Positions 13,046 to 25,900 of a stretch of 64,000 nucleotides of DNA are shown in pieces. The position numbers and the translations under genes were made by a program. The first letter of the stretch is position 1, and each line of letters begins with the position of its first letter. The DNA lies in assembly GCA_034359265.1 (NCBI GenBank), contig CP136892.1:87846001-87910000 (forward strand), in the 5' to 3' direction. Below the pieces are notes generated by a model. The model made no database searches. It was not told the DNA's origin and saw only the letters and a program-made list of their open reading frames with translations. Source of the DNA: Canna indica (Eukaryota > Streptophyta > Magnoliopsida > Zingiberales > Cannaceae).

Positions 13046-14707
13046 ACTTTTATAACTAAAGTTATTTTTTTCCGATGCTTCGAATAATCGAATAATTAAT
13101 TTGACATTGATTTCTTTCTTGTCTTTTTCAACATAGGAGTTTAACTCCTAAACTTATTCTTTTTCCTTCCGTCTTCTCGCAATGTTGATATGTGTTAAAT
13201 GTTAAGCTTGAGTAAATTACTTTGCTTTTTTAGCGATTAGTGATTGAGTAAAATTTAAAAATGCTCAATTGTTGTGACTTAACTTTTTTGTTAAAGTAAT
13301 TTTGCCCACACAAATACTATTTATTACTTCTATTTCGTTCTTCGTCTTCAATGAAACAACGAATACTTAGCTCATTTCCATTTTCGCCCCATTTAAATTT
13401 TAAAAGTAATTAATATATTATTTATTTTTTGGTCATTTTGTATAATTTTATTCTCATGAATAAACTATTTACCATTCCTTTTATTCTCCTCATCTCATAT
13501 TAAACAATTAAAATTTTACTCATTTTCATTTGTGAATTATTGTCCTCTCAAAACCTCCAACGATCTACAAGTCAACTATGATAAATTACAAAGACAATGA
13601 TGCTACTTTAGCATCTAACAATTTCATCAACTTGAATGTGAAATATAATTAATTTTAATTTGAAAATTTCGATTAGATTTGATGCAAATTAAAAATTAAA
13701 TTAGATTCATTAATTTAGTCTTAGTTTGAATTAAAGTCATTAATTTTTCCAATAATAATATCCAATTTGCTTAAATTTATTTAACAAAGTAGTGGGTCAA
13801 TGTCATATGTCATCCTATTAAATTTTGCTTAGTTTTATTAAGTACTTAATTAATTAAATATAAAAAATGCCCACCACTCCGTTTGGAGTTTGGACAAAAC
13901 TTTTATAACTAAAGTTATTTTTTTGATACTTCAAATAATTGATTTGACATTGATTTCTTTCTTGTCTTTCCCGACATAGGAGTTTAACTCCTAAACTTAT
14001 TCCATTTCCTTCCCGTCTTCTCGCAATATTGATCTATGTTAAATGTTAAATTTGAGTAAATTACTTTGCTTTTTTAGTAATTAGTGATTGAGTAATATCT
14101 AAAGATGTTCCATTGTTGCGACCTATCTTTTTTGATTGAAGTGATTTTGCCCACCCGAACACTTTATTTATTATTTTCATTTTGTTCTTAAAGAAACAAC
14201 GAAGACTTCACTAATTTCTATTTTTGCCCCATTTAAATTTAAAAAATAATTAATATGTTATTTATTTTTTGGTCATCTTGTATAATTTTACTCTCATGAA
14301 CAAATTATTTACCATTCCATTTATTCTCCTCATCTCATATTAAATAACAAAAATTTTACTCATTTTCATTTGTGAATTATTGTCCTCTTAAAATCTCCAA
14401 TAATCTACAAGCCACTTTAGCATCTAACAATTTCAGCAACTTGAATGTGAAATATAATTAGTTTTAATTTAAAATTTTTAATTAGATTTGATGCAAATTA
14501 AAAATTAAGTTAGATTCATTAATTTAATTTTAGTTTGAGTTAAATTCATTAATTTTTCCAATAATAATATCCAAATTGCTTAAATTTATTTAACAAAGTA
14601 GTGGGTCAATGCCATATGTCATCCTATTAAAATTTGCTTAGTTTTATTAAGTACTTAATTAATTAAATACAGAAAATGCCCACCGCTCCGTTTGGAGTTT
14701 GGACAAG
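13046..14707. repeat. Large tandem direct duplication (units of about 853 and 809 bp)
   Basis: Unit 1 starts at 13046 with acttttataactaaagtta and unit 2 starts at 13899 with the same words. Both end with a shared gtttggagtttggaca segment, at about 13881-13897 and 14690-14706. The two units align along their whole length with scattered substitutions and small indels; one deletion of about 40 bp in unit 2 removes part of the text around 13570-13600. No coding frame is preserved. The duplication lies between the EAF6 and NAP1 promoters. Confidence 0.88.
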
Positions 14708-16922
14708 ACAACAATAGAAATCGTTTTAATCATTAATAAATAAATATGGACAAATTAAGAACATTGAATTGTTTTCTTGCTTATATATATATAGGTAAAA
14801 AATCACCCTCTCTTTTTTGACCCTTTAATTTCAAGCGGAAATATCGTGAGGCAAAATGGCAAATGCCCAGCGAGAAAATAGATTATTGCTTTTTCTCCTT
14901 AATCTTGTGAATTAAGACCAGTGGCTTTTCTACTCTTTACTGCTTGCTTCAACCCCAAACAACAGCAATGGCTTTCTACCTCCTCGTGCTGTTATTTTGT
15001 AATCCTCCCTTACTGGAGCTTCAAGCACCTTAACGTGCAAGTGTCCACTCACCTACCCAACAAAACCCCGAAAAAGGCTGCTACCTCGCGAGAACCATCA
15101 ACGACGATCTCTCGGCGAACGGAGGCTAAGCTTCACGAACGGATCGGAGTACAGGTGTGTCTTCCTTTTTTTCTTCTTCCCTCTTTTCCCCCCCTCCTCC
15201 GTTGCTCTCTCCCCTTCATACTTCTTTGTAGCATGTGATTTCTCTTGCCGATCTCTTTGACTTCACCTCAACATATTTTGTACGCGGCTTCTCACGATTT
15301 GAATAAGCAACATCAAATGTAGGTGTTCCTTCGAACGATCTAGGGTTTTTATTGATCTAGTTGGTAGATCCGAGGCTTCTCTTCATGTGTTGTGCCCTTC
15401 TCCTTAATTCACATGGGCTTTGTTATTTTCTACTTGCTTTTCTTTATGATTTTTGTTGTTTTAGTTCATGTAACATCATTTGGAGCTTGTACATGCAAAA
15501 AGGGCACATAATTATGAATTTGGAAGTTGTTCAGATCATGTTAAGATTACATCCTTCTACTTTTTTGCTGTGGAATTTACATAAATATGTTCCATAGGAA
15601 ATATTGTTTTGCTGATACATGTCATTCAATATATCTCTTCATCGGTTCCTCAATTATGTCATCAACATGACTTATAGAAGCTACCGACTTCGAACTTCGG
15701 ACACATGTTCTCTAAGTTACTGTTTACTATGAAAAATAACTTAATTATTGTCTTTTGCTTTTCCCGAGTTTTTGAGGTTCTAGGATGTGTTTTGTTGCCG
15801 AGTAATACAACTTTGCACTAATCCTTAGGTTCTAAGCGGTTTCACTCATATACTACTATTACTATGTTCTTTTAATTCTGTAGAAGAAAATTATTTTATT
15901 TATTTGAGTTTAATTGTCCTATGAGAGTATAAAGTATTAGATAGCTGAGTAGAAGCTGAAGGTACCAACAGCTTCCTTCCTTCCTTCCTTTATTTATTTA
16001 ATTTTTTTAAAATAGTAGAGAGCGGTTCCTACTAACATAGGCAGATCTGCAATATTAGAGTGAGCATCCACTAGGGTTTGTACAGGGAAAGCAATGTAAA
16101 AGGGGGAGGGGTGAAGAGGAGTAGAGTGCAGGGTAGTGAAGTTAATTATTGAAGTGAGATATAAGATTTGAGAACAAGGAGGAAAGGAGGAGGAGAGCTT
16201 GATGACAAATTTGAAATAGGTTCTATTTGGCATGGAACCCAACACGAGGGATCCCTTGGAATACACGTTGCTGGATTATTACGACCAGTGGACCTGGCTC
16301 TATTGCAGCAACCAGTCGGAGTGATGCAGCAGTGACCCACAAACCAACATGGTGGTTCGGACCATGAAAGCCCCCTGAATCACTCAGGGAACAACATGCC
16401 AACTATATGCAGTTATTGTCTTATTACAGATGTGCCTTTGTTTCTTTTATTCTAAGTTGATCTCATTTGCTTTAAAGATCAGCAATTGTTGTAATGAAAC
16501 TAGGATAGTAGGATATGAAGAATTTTTAAACCTTGCATGTATAGTTTCAACTAGCATTATATCTTTCATATCTAGTGGAGCACATTTGTAGTGGGGATGG
16601 GAAACAATTTATCTTTATGCTTTCTGTGACTGTTTTCTATCAAAGTAAATGGTTTACACAGAAGGAAGTGAAGCTGGTTGGACTAAAAGACATTTTTTTC
16701 TATAGGACTGCAACGAGATATTAGAAACCTAGTATTCAAAATATGGACATTAATCTCTAACCAGTGTGGTATATTCTTTTTGTTTAGCTTATGGTATTAG
16801 TGTATCTAGCACATTATTGCATGCTGAGGCTTTAAATATTGCACACGTATCTTAATGCTCTGTTAGTTTGTTTAATAATCAACTTACTTATTCTGGGGGA
16901 ATACTGTTTTATGATTGAAGTC
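14708..16922 (+). other. Promoter, leader and probable leader intron of NAP1
   Basis: This is the stretch between the tandem duplication and the NAP1 start codon. A TATA-like tatatatata run lies near 14785. A GC-richer stretch at about 14950-15154 ends in ACAG followed by gtgtgt, a good donor. The bases just before the ATG (ttgaag then tcATGG) contain a possible acceptor at 16918-16919. The simplest reading is a noncoding first exon ending at 15154 and a leader intron up to 16919, but no transcript evidence is available. Confidence 0.4.
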
Positions 16923-19900
16923 ATGGCGAAGCAGAGACCGCTTTTTTCTACTCATGACACATCTCCAAGATCCTTTAAACATAGGGAGTTGGACAGCATG
17001 TCTAGATGGTCCGAGTACATAGATCCTGAAGAATTTTCTCCTTCAACATCGATGAGCTGGAAAAATTTAGGTTCTGATGCACCACCAAACTCTGGAACTG
17101 TTCAAAAGGCTCTACATATGGAATGGGTGGTTCAACTTTCAAGAGTTGCAGAAGGATTATTAGCTAAAATGTATAGATTAAACCGTACGTTAGACAATCC
17201 AGATTTGGGGTCGCACATGTTTTCAGATGCTTTTTGGAAAGCTGGAATCCTTCCAAACATTCCAAGAATCTGTATACTTTTATCAAAAAAGTTTCCGGAA
17301 CATCCTAACAAACTACAACTAGAACGGGTAAAAGATGTATTTATGGTGACAAATTTTAATCTGCCATTTCTTTGCTCTTATAGTATTTAACATCTAATAT
17401 CATTTTCTAGGTTGACAAACTTGCTTTGGATGCTTTGAATGAAAATGCAGAGGATTATTTGCAAAAACTTGAACCTTGGGTCATGGTATATCGTGAAGCT
17501 TCTACATTTTGCTCATTCTACTTGTTTGGAGACTTGTTCTCTTTGCTGTTGCCAATATTCCGTTTTTATTCCTAAGTGCACAGTAGAAATGTATCTGACT
17601 TCTTTATTCTCTTTTTTGATTGAGAATCTAATTTTTAGTATCGTGTCATGGAGAATAGATGAAAGGTTAAAATGATGTATGTGAAGAAGACTGTAGTTTG
17701 TTTGGCTTTAACTGACATTATTTGAATGCTTCAATGGATAAATAGTAAATGCAATGAGAACAAAACGTGAAGGAGAAAAATATTCATACAATTCTTCAGA
17801 TCAAGGTTTAAATTCTCAGTATTTAGGATCTGTATGGGTCATTGGGCATTAGGGTAGCAGGTAGCTGGCAGTAAGTGACAATAGGCAGTAGGTTTGTCCT
17901 TTTGTCTTTTGCATCTTTCTTATTCTCCAATTCTCTCTCTCAATGGAAAAGCAAGACAAAAGAAAACAGTTCCAAAAATCAATGTGTACCTGGCAGTGAG
18001 TGGATTCGTACGTATTACCCAATAGTCGAAAGGAGTGCTAGGCTTGTACTGACATAGATAATTTTAAGTCACCAACATATTTATGTGTACTTAGATATCC
18101 AAATTTGAATACAACGAACAAATATCAATATTCATGTTAAGAATATGAATGTGATTGGAACATGTATTTATCCATAACTCCATTAATATAGGGAAACTAT
18201 TTCTATTTTTCTTATTGAACCACTTTTCTCTGTACTCAATTCCGGGAATACATAGTCATTTCTAAAACTACCCTTTCATTATAATAGTTTTCTAAACTTC
18301 TAAAATTGGAAAATTATACAAATCAACCATATAAACATCATAATGATCAACTATAAAATATCATTAATATGTTATATGATTTATAGTAATACTAAAATAT
18401 TTACCATGCCAATATTATTTATTTCATAATGTATTGATTATACCACTATAAATAAAGTTTTGTATTATCAAAAGTTTTAGTTATACATTCGAATTATATC
18501 ATACTGCTATTTATTAGATTAATTATTATATAAATATTTATTTTCTTACATAAGTGTTTTGATAATATTAATATTTTGATGGTGATATTTTAGCCTTTTG
18601 TTTTTATTATCAATTGATTCTTAATGCTATTCTTCTCAACCAAAAAAGATTATATTCTATTCCCAAATTATTCTCACTTGCAAATCAAATAATGAAATGT
18701 TCCATATTTATTCCATTCTCCATCTATTCTATTCTCATCAATTTCATCCTGGTGAACCAAGTGGCTCCTTCTAGAGTTAATAATGCTTCAACAAATGGTG
18801 GAATTACTAGTAAAGCTTAGCCAAACGAGTCTTTGCCCCTTATGTTCTTAGTTGGTACCTTATCCTTTATTTTTATTGCAAATTTGCAATTTAATAGTTT
18901 GTTTCTTACTAGACATGAAAAATGAAACTTCATTGACCATTAGCTTGTACTGTAAATCATGGTTTTAAATCTCGTACCGGTACTCATCTCGGTCTGAGGC
19001 CACCATATCGTACCAAACTGATACTCGATATGGGCCAGTTTTAGTTTTTCAAATGTAATTTTCAAAACATAGTTTTAAGCTTCAAAACGTGATTTTTAAT
19101 CTACAAAACACACATAATCTACTAGAAATCTCAAAATCGATATAGACAGGCCAATACCGGGCGGTACAGGCCCAGGTATCATCGGTACTGGGCCTGTACC
19201 GCATGGTACCTTCGATAAATCTGGGTACCGGTTTTTTGATACCGACCATACCGGGCGGTATATTTAAAACCACGCTATATATAGATTACTGCCAAGAGCA
19301 CAATGTTTTTCTTGAACTTTGTTGCTAGTTTTGGTTAACATAAGCCAATGTTTTTCTTCTGATAGCTGCTTCTTGATCTAATGGCATTTCGGGAACAAGC
19401 TCTTCGTGTTATTCTGGATTTGAGCAGTACAGTAATCACATTGCTGGTACCAATTTTCTTCTCCTTTATTTAGTTAGATGTTCTCGGTACCATGAGAAGT
19501 ACTAGTAGTTTGTCATGTTACATTTGCAACTTTTTCATATCTTATGTATATTGTTTTCATAATGGCAGCCACATCAAAACTCTCTGATTTTGCATGCATT
19601 TATGGATCTTTTCTGTTCATTTGTCCGAGTGAACCTTTTCTCTGATAAGGTATTGTGTTTACCTGTTATTATGTTTTTCTTTTAAGTCGTTTTTTCTACA
19701 ACTTTGTACTACCATATATGCTAGTGTTTTATCTACTTTTTTGTCTATATCTGCTTTATCATATATGGAAATTTTTGTTACAGATACCTAGAAAAATGAT
19801 GCTTCAGGTGTACAATCTGTTGCACACAATGTTGAAAGGTGGCCGTGATTGTGAATTCTACCATCGGTAAGATCTCTAAAATTTCAAAGAATTGAAGCAG

Positions 19901-22900
19901 TTAGTAGTTCCATTTCGACAACAATGAACAACATAATAATGATAAACCAAAGGTCCTTTTCTCTTCATCATTACATCGACCTTGTCATATAGTTTTCCTT
20001 CTCTTTCTATTCCTAATAGCCATGATGTTGTATATCTTGATACCAAGATTACACACTTTTGTACACCATTTCAATGTTCAGCCTACATGGATAGAACATT
20101 GAAGCATCATAAGTTGTCAATTGCTAGGTTTTTCAAATGTTTATCATATAGAGAAAATATTTGAATTCATTTTCTTTAATGTGGAGAAACTAGTGGATCT
20201 ATTTTCTACATAATCAAGTGTATGATTAGAAGGTTTTTGTGATAATACTGCTATGAGTTGAATTTAGTTGGTGACTTTTCATGGAAGCTTGTTATCAAAT
20301 ACTAAAGTATCATCACCATTTCTCCAAGGACAATAAATTTCAATCTTGAAATATTTACAATGTGGAAATAACAACAATGTGCATTAATGACGAATAATTT
20401 CTCTGGTAGATTTTCTATTTTTCATCCTATTCAACTATGATTCTCTATGGACTTTCTGTATTATTAACTTTTTGTTTCCTGATTTTGTATGGACTTTCTG
20501 TATTATTAACTTTTTTTTTCCATGAAATATTTCTTCTTATCTGATAATATATTTGATCACCATCAGTTTTCTGGCTTTGGCAGATTGGTTCAATTTGTTG
20601 ATTCTTATGATCCTCCAGTGAAAGGGTTGCAAGAAGACCTAAATTTTGTCAGCCCTCGTATCGGAGAAGTCATACTCTTGAACCTTGGCTATCATAACTT
20701 GTGCTAAGAAAGACCTTCCTCCTTTATACTAAAGTTTCTATTATTACCTGTATTCGCTTTAAATATAATGTTTACAGCCTTTGCAATCTTTGGTCTACAT
20801 AAAATTTATTGGAAAAACTTCTAAATACTTTTTTTTTTCTTGGAAAAACCAAGGAATTAAATTTCTAAAAATAGCTGAACTGTTAGTATTGTTTAGAATG
20901 ACATGCTGCTTGATAATATGCAGGTTGACCAATATGGTATGACTGGATACTGTGGTATAAAAAGTAGCTTATGATATACCACTAGTTCTAGTGGAAGTAC
21001 TAATTTATTATAACTGACAGATATGACATGCAAATATTGACATGACCAGAACTTACTGTATCTTATAAGAGTTGACATGATTTAGTTTTGCATAGATAGG
21101 CTTATGCGTTTGCTCTTTTTAGCTTGGTCCCCATCCTCAGATACTTCCGTTCAAATTAGTTATTTGTGGGCCCAATAAATGATATCAATTAATATATGCA
21201 GGAATTAGTTTGTATTAACATGAAAATAAAAATGCAAATTATGAAATTAGATAGTTGCATTTCTCTCTCTCTTTTTGCTTTCGTTATAACAACATTTTCT
21301 TAGTAGGAAAAGTAGATTTTGTTAGGTTACCTATCTTTTGCCCCAAATAATTTATAACTATTATTATACATCTTAGGCTCTATTTTGGCCACAATCTTGT
21401 TAACATTTAGCTTGCACCAATATCTTACACTATTTTAAGTGGTCAGGACTTAGGGCTGAATACCTTTGTTTTATGGTCTAATTAGCATTATTGTCTATGT
21501 CTCTATGATATATAATGATAGAAATTCTGAGTCCTTACATAAGTCATAACTACTGGCTAAGATAGTGTGCTGCCCCACGCAAGTGTCTGTCTGAATTTTG
21601 TAAAACTTGCCTTTGCTGCTGTGGCCTATATTATAAGGCATGCATCACCACACATATTGTAAAACTTGTCTTGTTATTCTACTATGACTGCTAGGAGATT
21701 ATGATTATAGGCCAATACTTTCTGTCTTGATTCAGTAACTACTTCCATAAGTGATCTAATGTTGATGCTGCATATTTTTAGCTAACAAATAATTTTTTTT
21801 CTGATACTAACAAAGTAACAAGTATAAGACCTTGCATGTTTTAAAACTTTTGGGGGTCAAGATACATGTTTCATTATTCTCTTATCATATGTTGCATGAT
21901 TCATATACAATTTGTAATACTTCTGACTTCTTAGACAACAATCACTTTTCTCGGATATACCAAAATTAAGTTTATCTGCCGCACATGACTGAGATCAAGG
22001 ATAATAACCATTTATCCCGAATCTAAAAAGAACCTTGTCAAGACTGTCCACATCACCAGGAATATTTTGCCAAATAAAGGCAACCAACAAAATAAGCCAA
22101 AACATTAACAAACCTGATCTATATAAATTTTCCTTGTTAAATCAACTTGCATGATCTGACTGATCTAAATATACAAACTTAGTTCGCCATCTTGTCATAA
22201 TGAGATAAATGCATAGTGAGATAATTTATCAGTCTGGAAACATATAGAGGAAACCTTTATGGTAATTCTTCTTTCTCGTAAATAATTGTCATAACCATAA
22301 ATGATGATATGGCCTGAAAAGTCGTGTTGATGTTTTTAGAATTAATTATTACCTGTATAAATAGTTAATATATTCAAAAGTTTTGCAAGAACACTTGTGA
22401 ACATCTGATTTCTCATTCTATGTCATTTCTCAGGTTCTTGAGGCTGTAGGCCCCATTATTTTTCTTTCTACCGATACCAAAAAAATGAGAAACGAGGGAT
22501 TTTTAAGTCCCTTTCACCCTCGTTATCCTGACATTCTTACCAATTCTGCCCACCCAATGGTATGGATTTTCTGGAGTGAAATTGTAAAGTTTTCAAGAGA
22601 GTTTTTCTGCTATGAACTAATGTGAGTGTTAATCCTCCTTTTCTTGTCATTTAGAGGGCCCAAGACTTGGCCAATGTGACATCGTACAGAGAGTGGGTTC
22701 TACTTGGCTATCTCGTTTGCCCCGATGAACTTCTCCGTGTTACCAGCATTGACATTGCTTTGGTATGGGCTACACATTCTATAATTTTTGATGGGAATAG
22801 AAATATGACTGTTACTCCACATAATTACTAATGTCTCATATTGTATCCATTTTACATAAAAATAGGATGTAGTTTCTTGTCTTTGTTATCAATGTTTCTT

Positions 22901-25900
22901 AACACATTTTTTATATTTGTGCTTTTAAATCCAAAATCATTTTCTTTTCCTTTTTCACTAAATACCTTATTTGTTCATTTCCATTTTTGTTTCAGGTTGT
23001 ACTGAAGGAACATTTAATTCTCACATTGTTCAGAGACGAGGTAACTAAGTGTGGTTGGTATGATAGTGCACTTTATTTTTGCTAAATAGCTGAGCATATG
23101 TGAATTCTCATCATCCAGTATGAGCTATTGCATGAAGATTATCAACTTTATGTTCTGCCGAGAATTTTGGAATCTAAGAAGTTGGCCAAGTCTGGACGTG
23201 CAAAACAAAAGGAGGCAGATCTGGAGTACAATGTTGCAAAGCAAGTTGAGAAGATGATAAGGTTTGTGCTTGAGATAAGCCAGATTTTTCTTATTTGTAA
23301 TGATTTTCTTAAACTTTTGACCTATACTTTCATATTATTAATCTCTTCTTATTGATATCCTATTACATAAGAGTTCCTAATTTCTAATTGCGGTATTGTG
23401 GGCATTTACATGCCAGCAACTCCCATATGACCACAAGGACATTAAGGACATGAGTCACATGACCATTGCTCCTAATTAAGGATCATGTTGCCAATTCTTA
23501 AGAAAGTCAAATCTGAGTGAGTAGTTTACAAAGATCAGAAAGAAGAGTTTCATGTATTGTGTATGTTCAAAGTTTTATGGTAGTATCTTGTTGCACTGAA
23601 CTGAGAATTTTTGGACTGAATCAGAGTCTCAAACTTTTAATTTTCACTTCTAGCGAATGAGCTTACTTTGAATAAACTTATGAGGCTGATATTATTTGCT
23701 GGCGATATTATTTTGATTGATTCAAATCTAGTTGAAAAAAATGTGAAGTTGTGTTTTTTTCATGGAAAATCTTTTAAACGGGAAAATGTTTCAGTGGAAA
23801 TCATTTTCCAAAAAAGTAGTTCATCTCTTATGTTTGGTCATGCATTTGAAAATATAATTATTTTTTTTATAAACTAAAAAATTTATATTATAAAATAACA
23901 TTTAGTATTTTATTTTTTTAATAAAATTTCAAATATTGTATTAATAAAATTAAAAAGGTTGACTTCGTGCACGAAGCAATCCCCCACTTTTGTGGGCTTT
24001 GGGCAGGGAGGGTTACATAGCCTTTCCCCTTTTAGCAGAGAGGCTATTTCTGTGCAATATTTTATTAATATAATATTTTATAAAAAAATTATTTAACATA
24101 AAATATTATAAAGTTAAAATACAGAATATTATAAATTTTTGAATAAAATAATAACATATTCAAAAAAATTACAATATAAAAGATTATTATATTATTTTAA
24201 TATTTTGATGTAATAGGATGTTTTTTATTTTAATATATTGTAAAAATATTTAATTTAATTTAGAGTGTTGTAAATAAATAATATAATATTATCATATTAA
24301 AATAATTTGATATGGAATATTTTTTATTAAACCATTCAATATCATAAGACAATAAATCTTAATATGTTAAATTAGTAACATAATTATATAATATTATATT
24401 TAATATTTTAAAGCACAAATTGTTTTAATATATTAACTACTTAAAGTAATTTAATGTATCATATTCAATTTTATTATTTGAATGTAATAAATATTTTTAT
24501 ATTATGTATAAAATCAGTTGAGGTTATTTTATATATTTCTTATATGTTAAAAATATTATACTTATTTATACTACATAGCTTCTAGTCTTTTGAAAATGGC
24601 TTCCTATACTTAAAATGGGAAGTTATTTTCCCGAAACTTACACTACCTTTTCCACTTTAACAAGAAATATTTTCTGGATGACTTGTCTTGTTATGCTACC
24701 AAACATCAAAAAACAAGGAAAATATTTTTCCTGGAAGCTGTTTTCCATGAAACAAACACAACCTTAGACTAGTTACAAAAACAAATTCCGAACTTAAATG
24801 TTCAGAGTATGCAGGAATATGATTACCTGTACAGATTGCAACTTTAGAAGTAAAAGAGCAATGATGTATACAATAAATAGATTAGGAAGAAGGCTCCAGA
24901 AGTAGAACTTCTACAAGTGATGAGTTTGGTCTTGGAGAGGTTTGAGACTATTTGGCTGAATCTGTCAAGCCCTTTACTAAACAATACAGGTCTAAGTAGC
25001 TATACAGTAGTCTGCCATGATTGGGTATGCACTTGCTACAAAGTGTGTCTGCATCTAAATAATTTGTTGGACCAATGTGTATTTTTTATACTATGCAGTA
25101 TGCACCAGTAAAATCCATAAAATATGGTATCTAAAAGTGAAGATTATGCTTAGCAAAATCATCATTACACAAGGGCTGATATTTAAAATAGAAGTTATAA
25201 ATTGAAGAATGGAGTTTTCAGTTTTGTATTTGACAGACAATACACATTTGACATGGCATGAGAGCTCCTCATTGATGAAGCTGAGGTAAAACAAATTGCC
25301 TTTAACAGCTAAAATGAATTGAGTAAAAAGATCTTGAATGTCTGAAAGCTGCCTCTCTAAGTTATTTTTGTAAATATAGTGTCAGGCTTAACAATTCCAA
25401 CATGTGAACTGCCACTGAGATATTAAAAATTGTTGATGCATCTGTTGAATTTCTATATGCAAATTTATTTATGTACAAATTCTTAACAGTTGGCACTTTG
25501 CTCTGTACATATGCTATTATGCTGTGAGATTACTCTTGACAGTATTGATATTTAGCATAGGTTTTTTATATATTGTTCAAGTCTATTGCATCTCTCCTCC
25601 TCTCTATATAGAAGAGGTTGAGTTAATGACGTTTTTTTATTTTTTGATAAAGAACCCTGCTTCTATTCATGAGAACTGAAGAGATACAGGTATAGAGAGG
25701 TAGAGAGGTAAAAACATGTAAAATAGTTCAAAAACAGAGTATCAAATAGAAGAGGTTGAGTTAATGACGTGATCTAGGGTTTCTCTTTTCAAATGGTACC
25801 AAAGCCATCCAAGTCCTAACCCTAAACTGGACACCTTGTCATTGCACTTCCTTCTATTGTGTTGGTGGTGGGGCGGCATCCATGAATATCTAAAATTACT

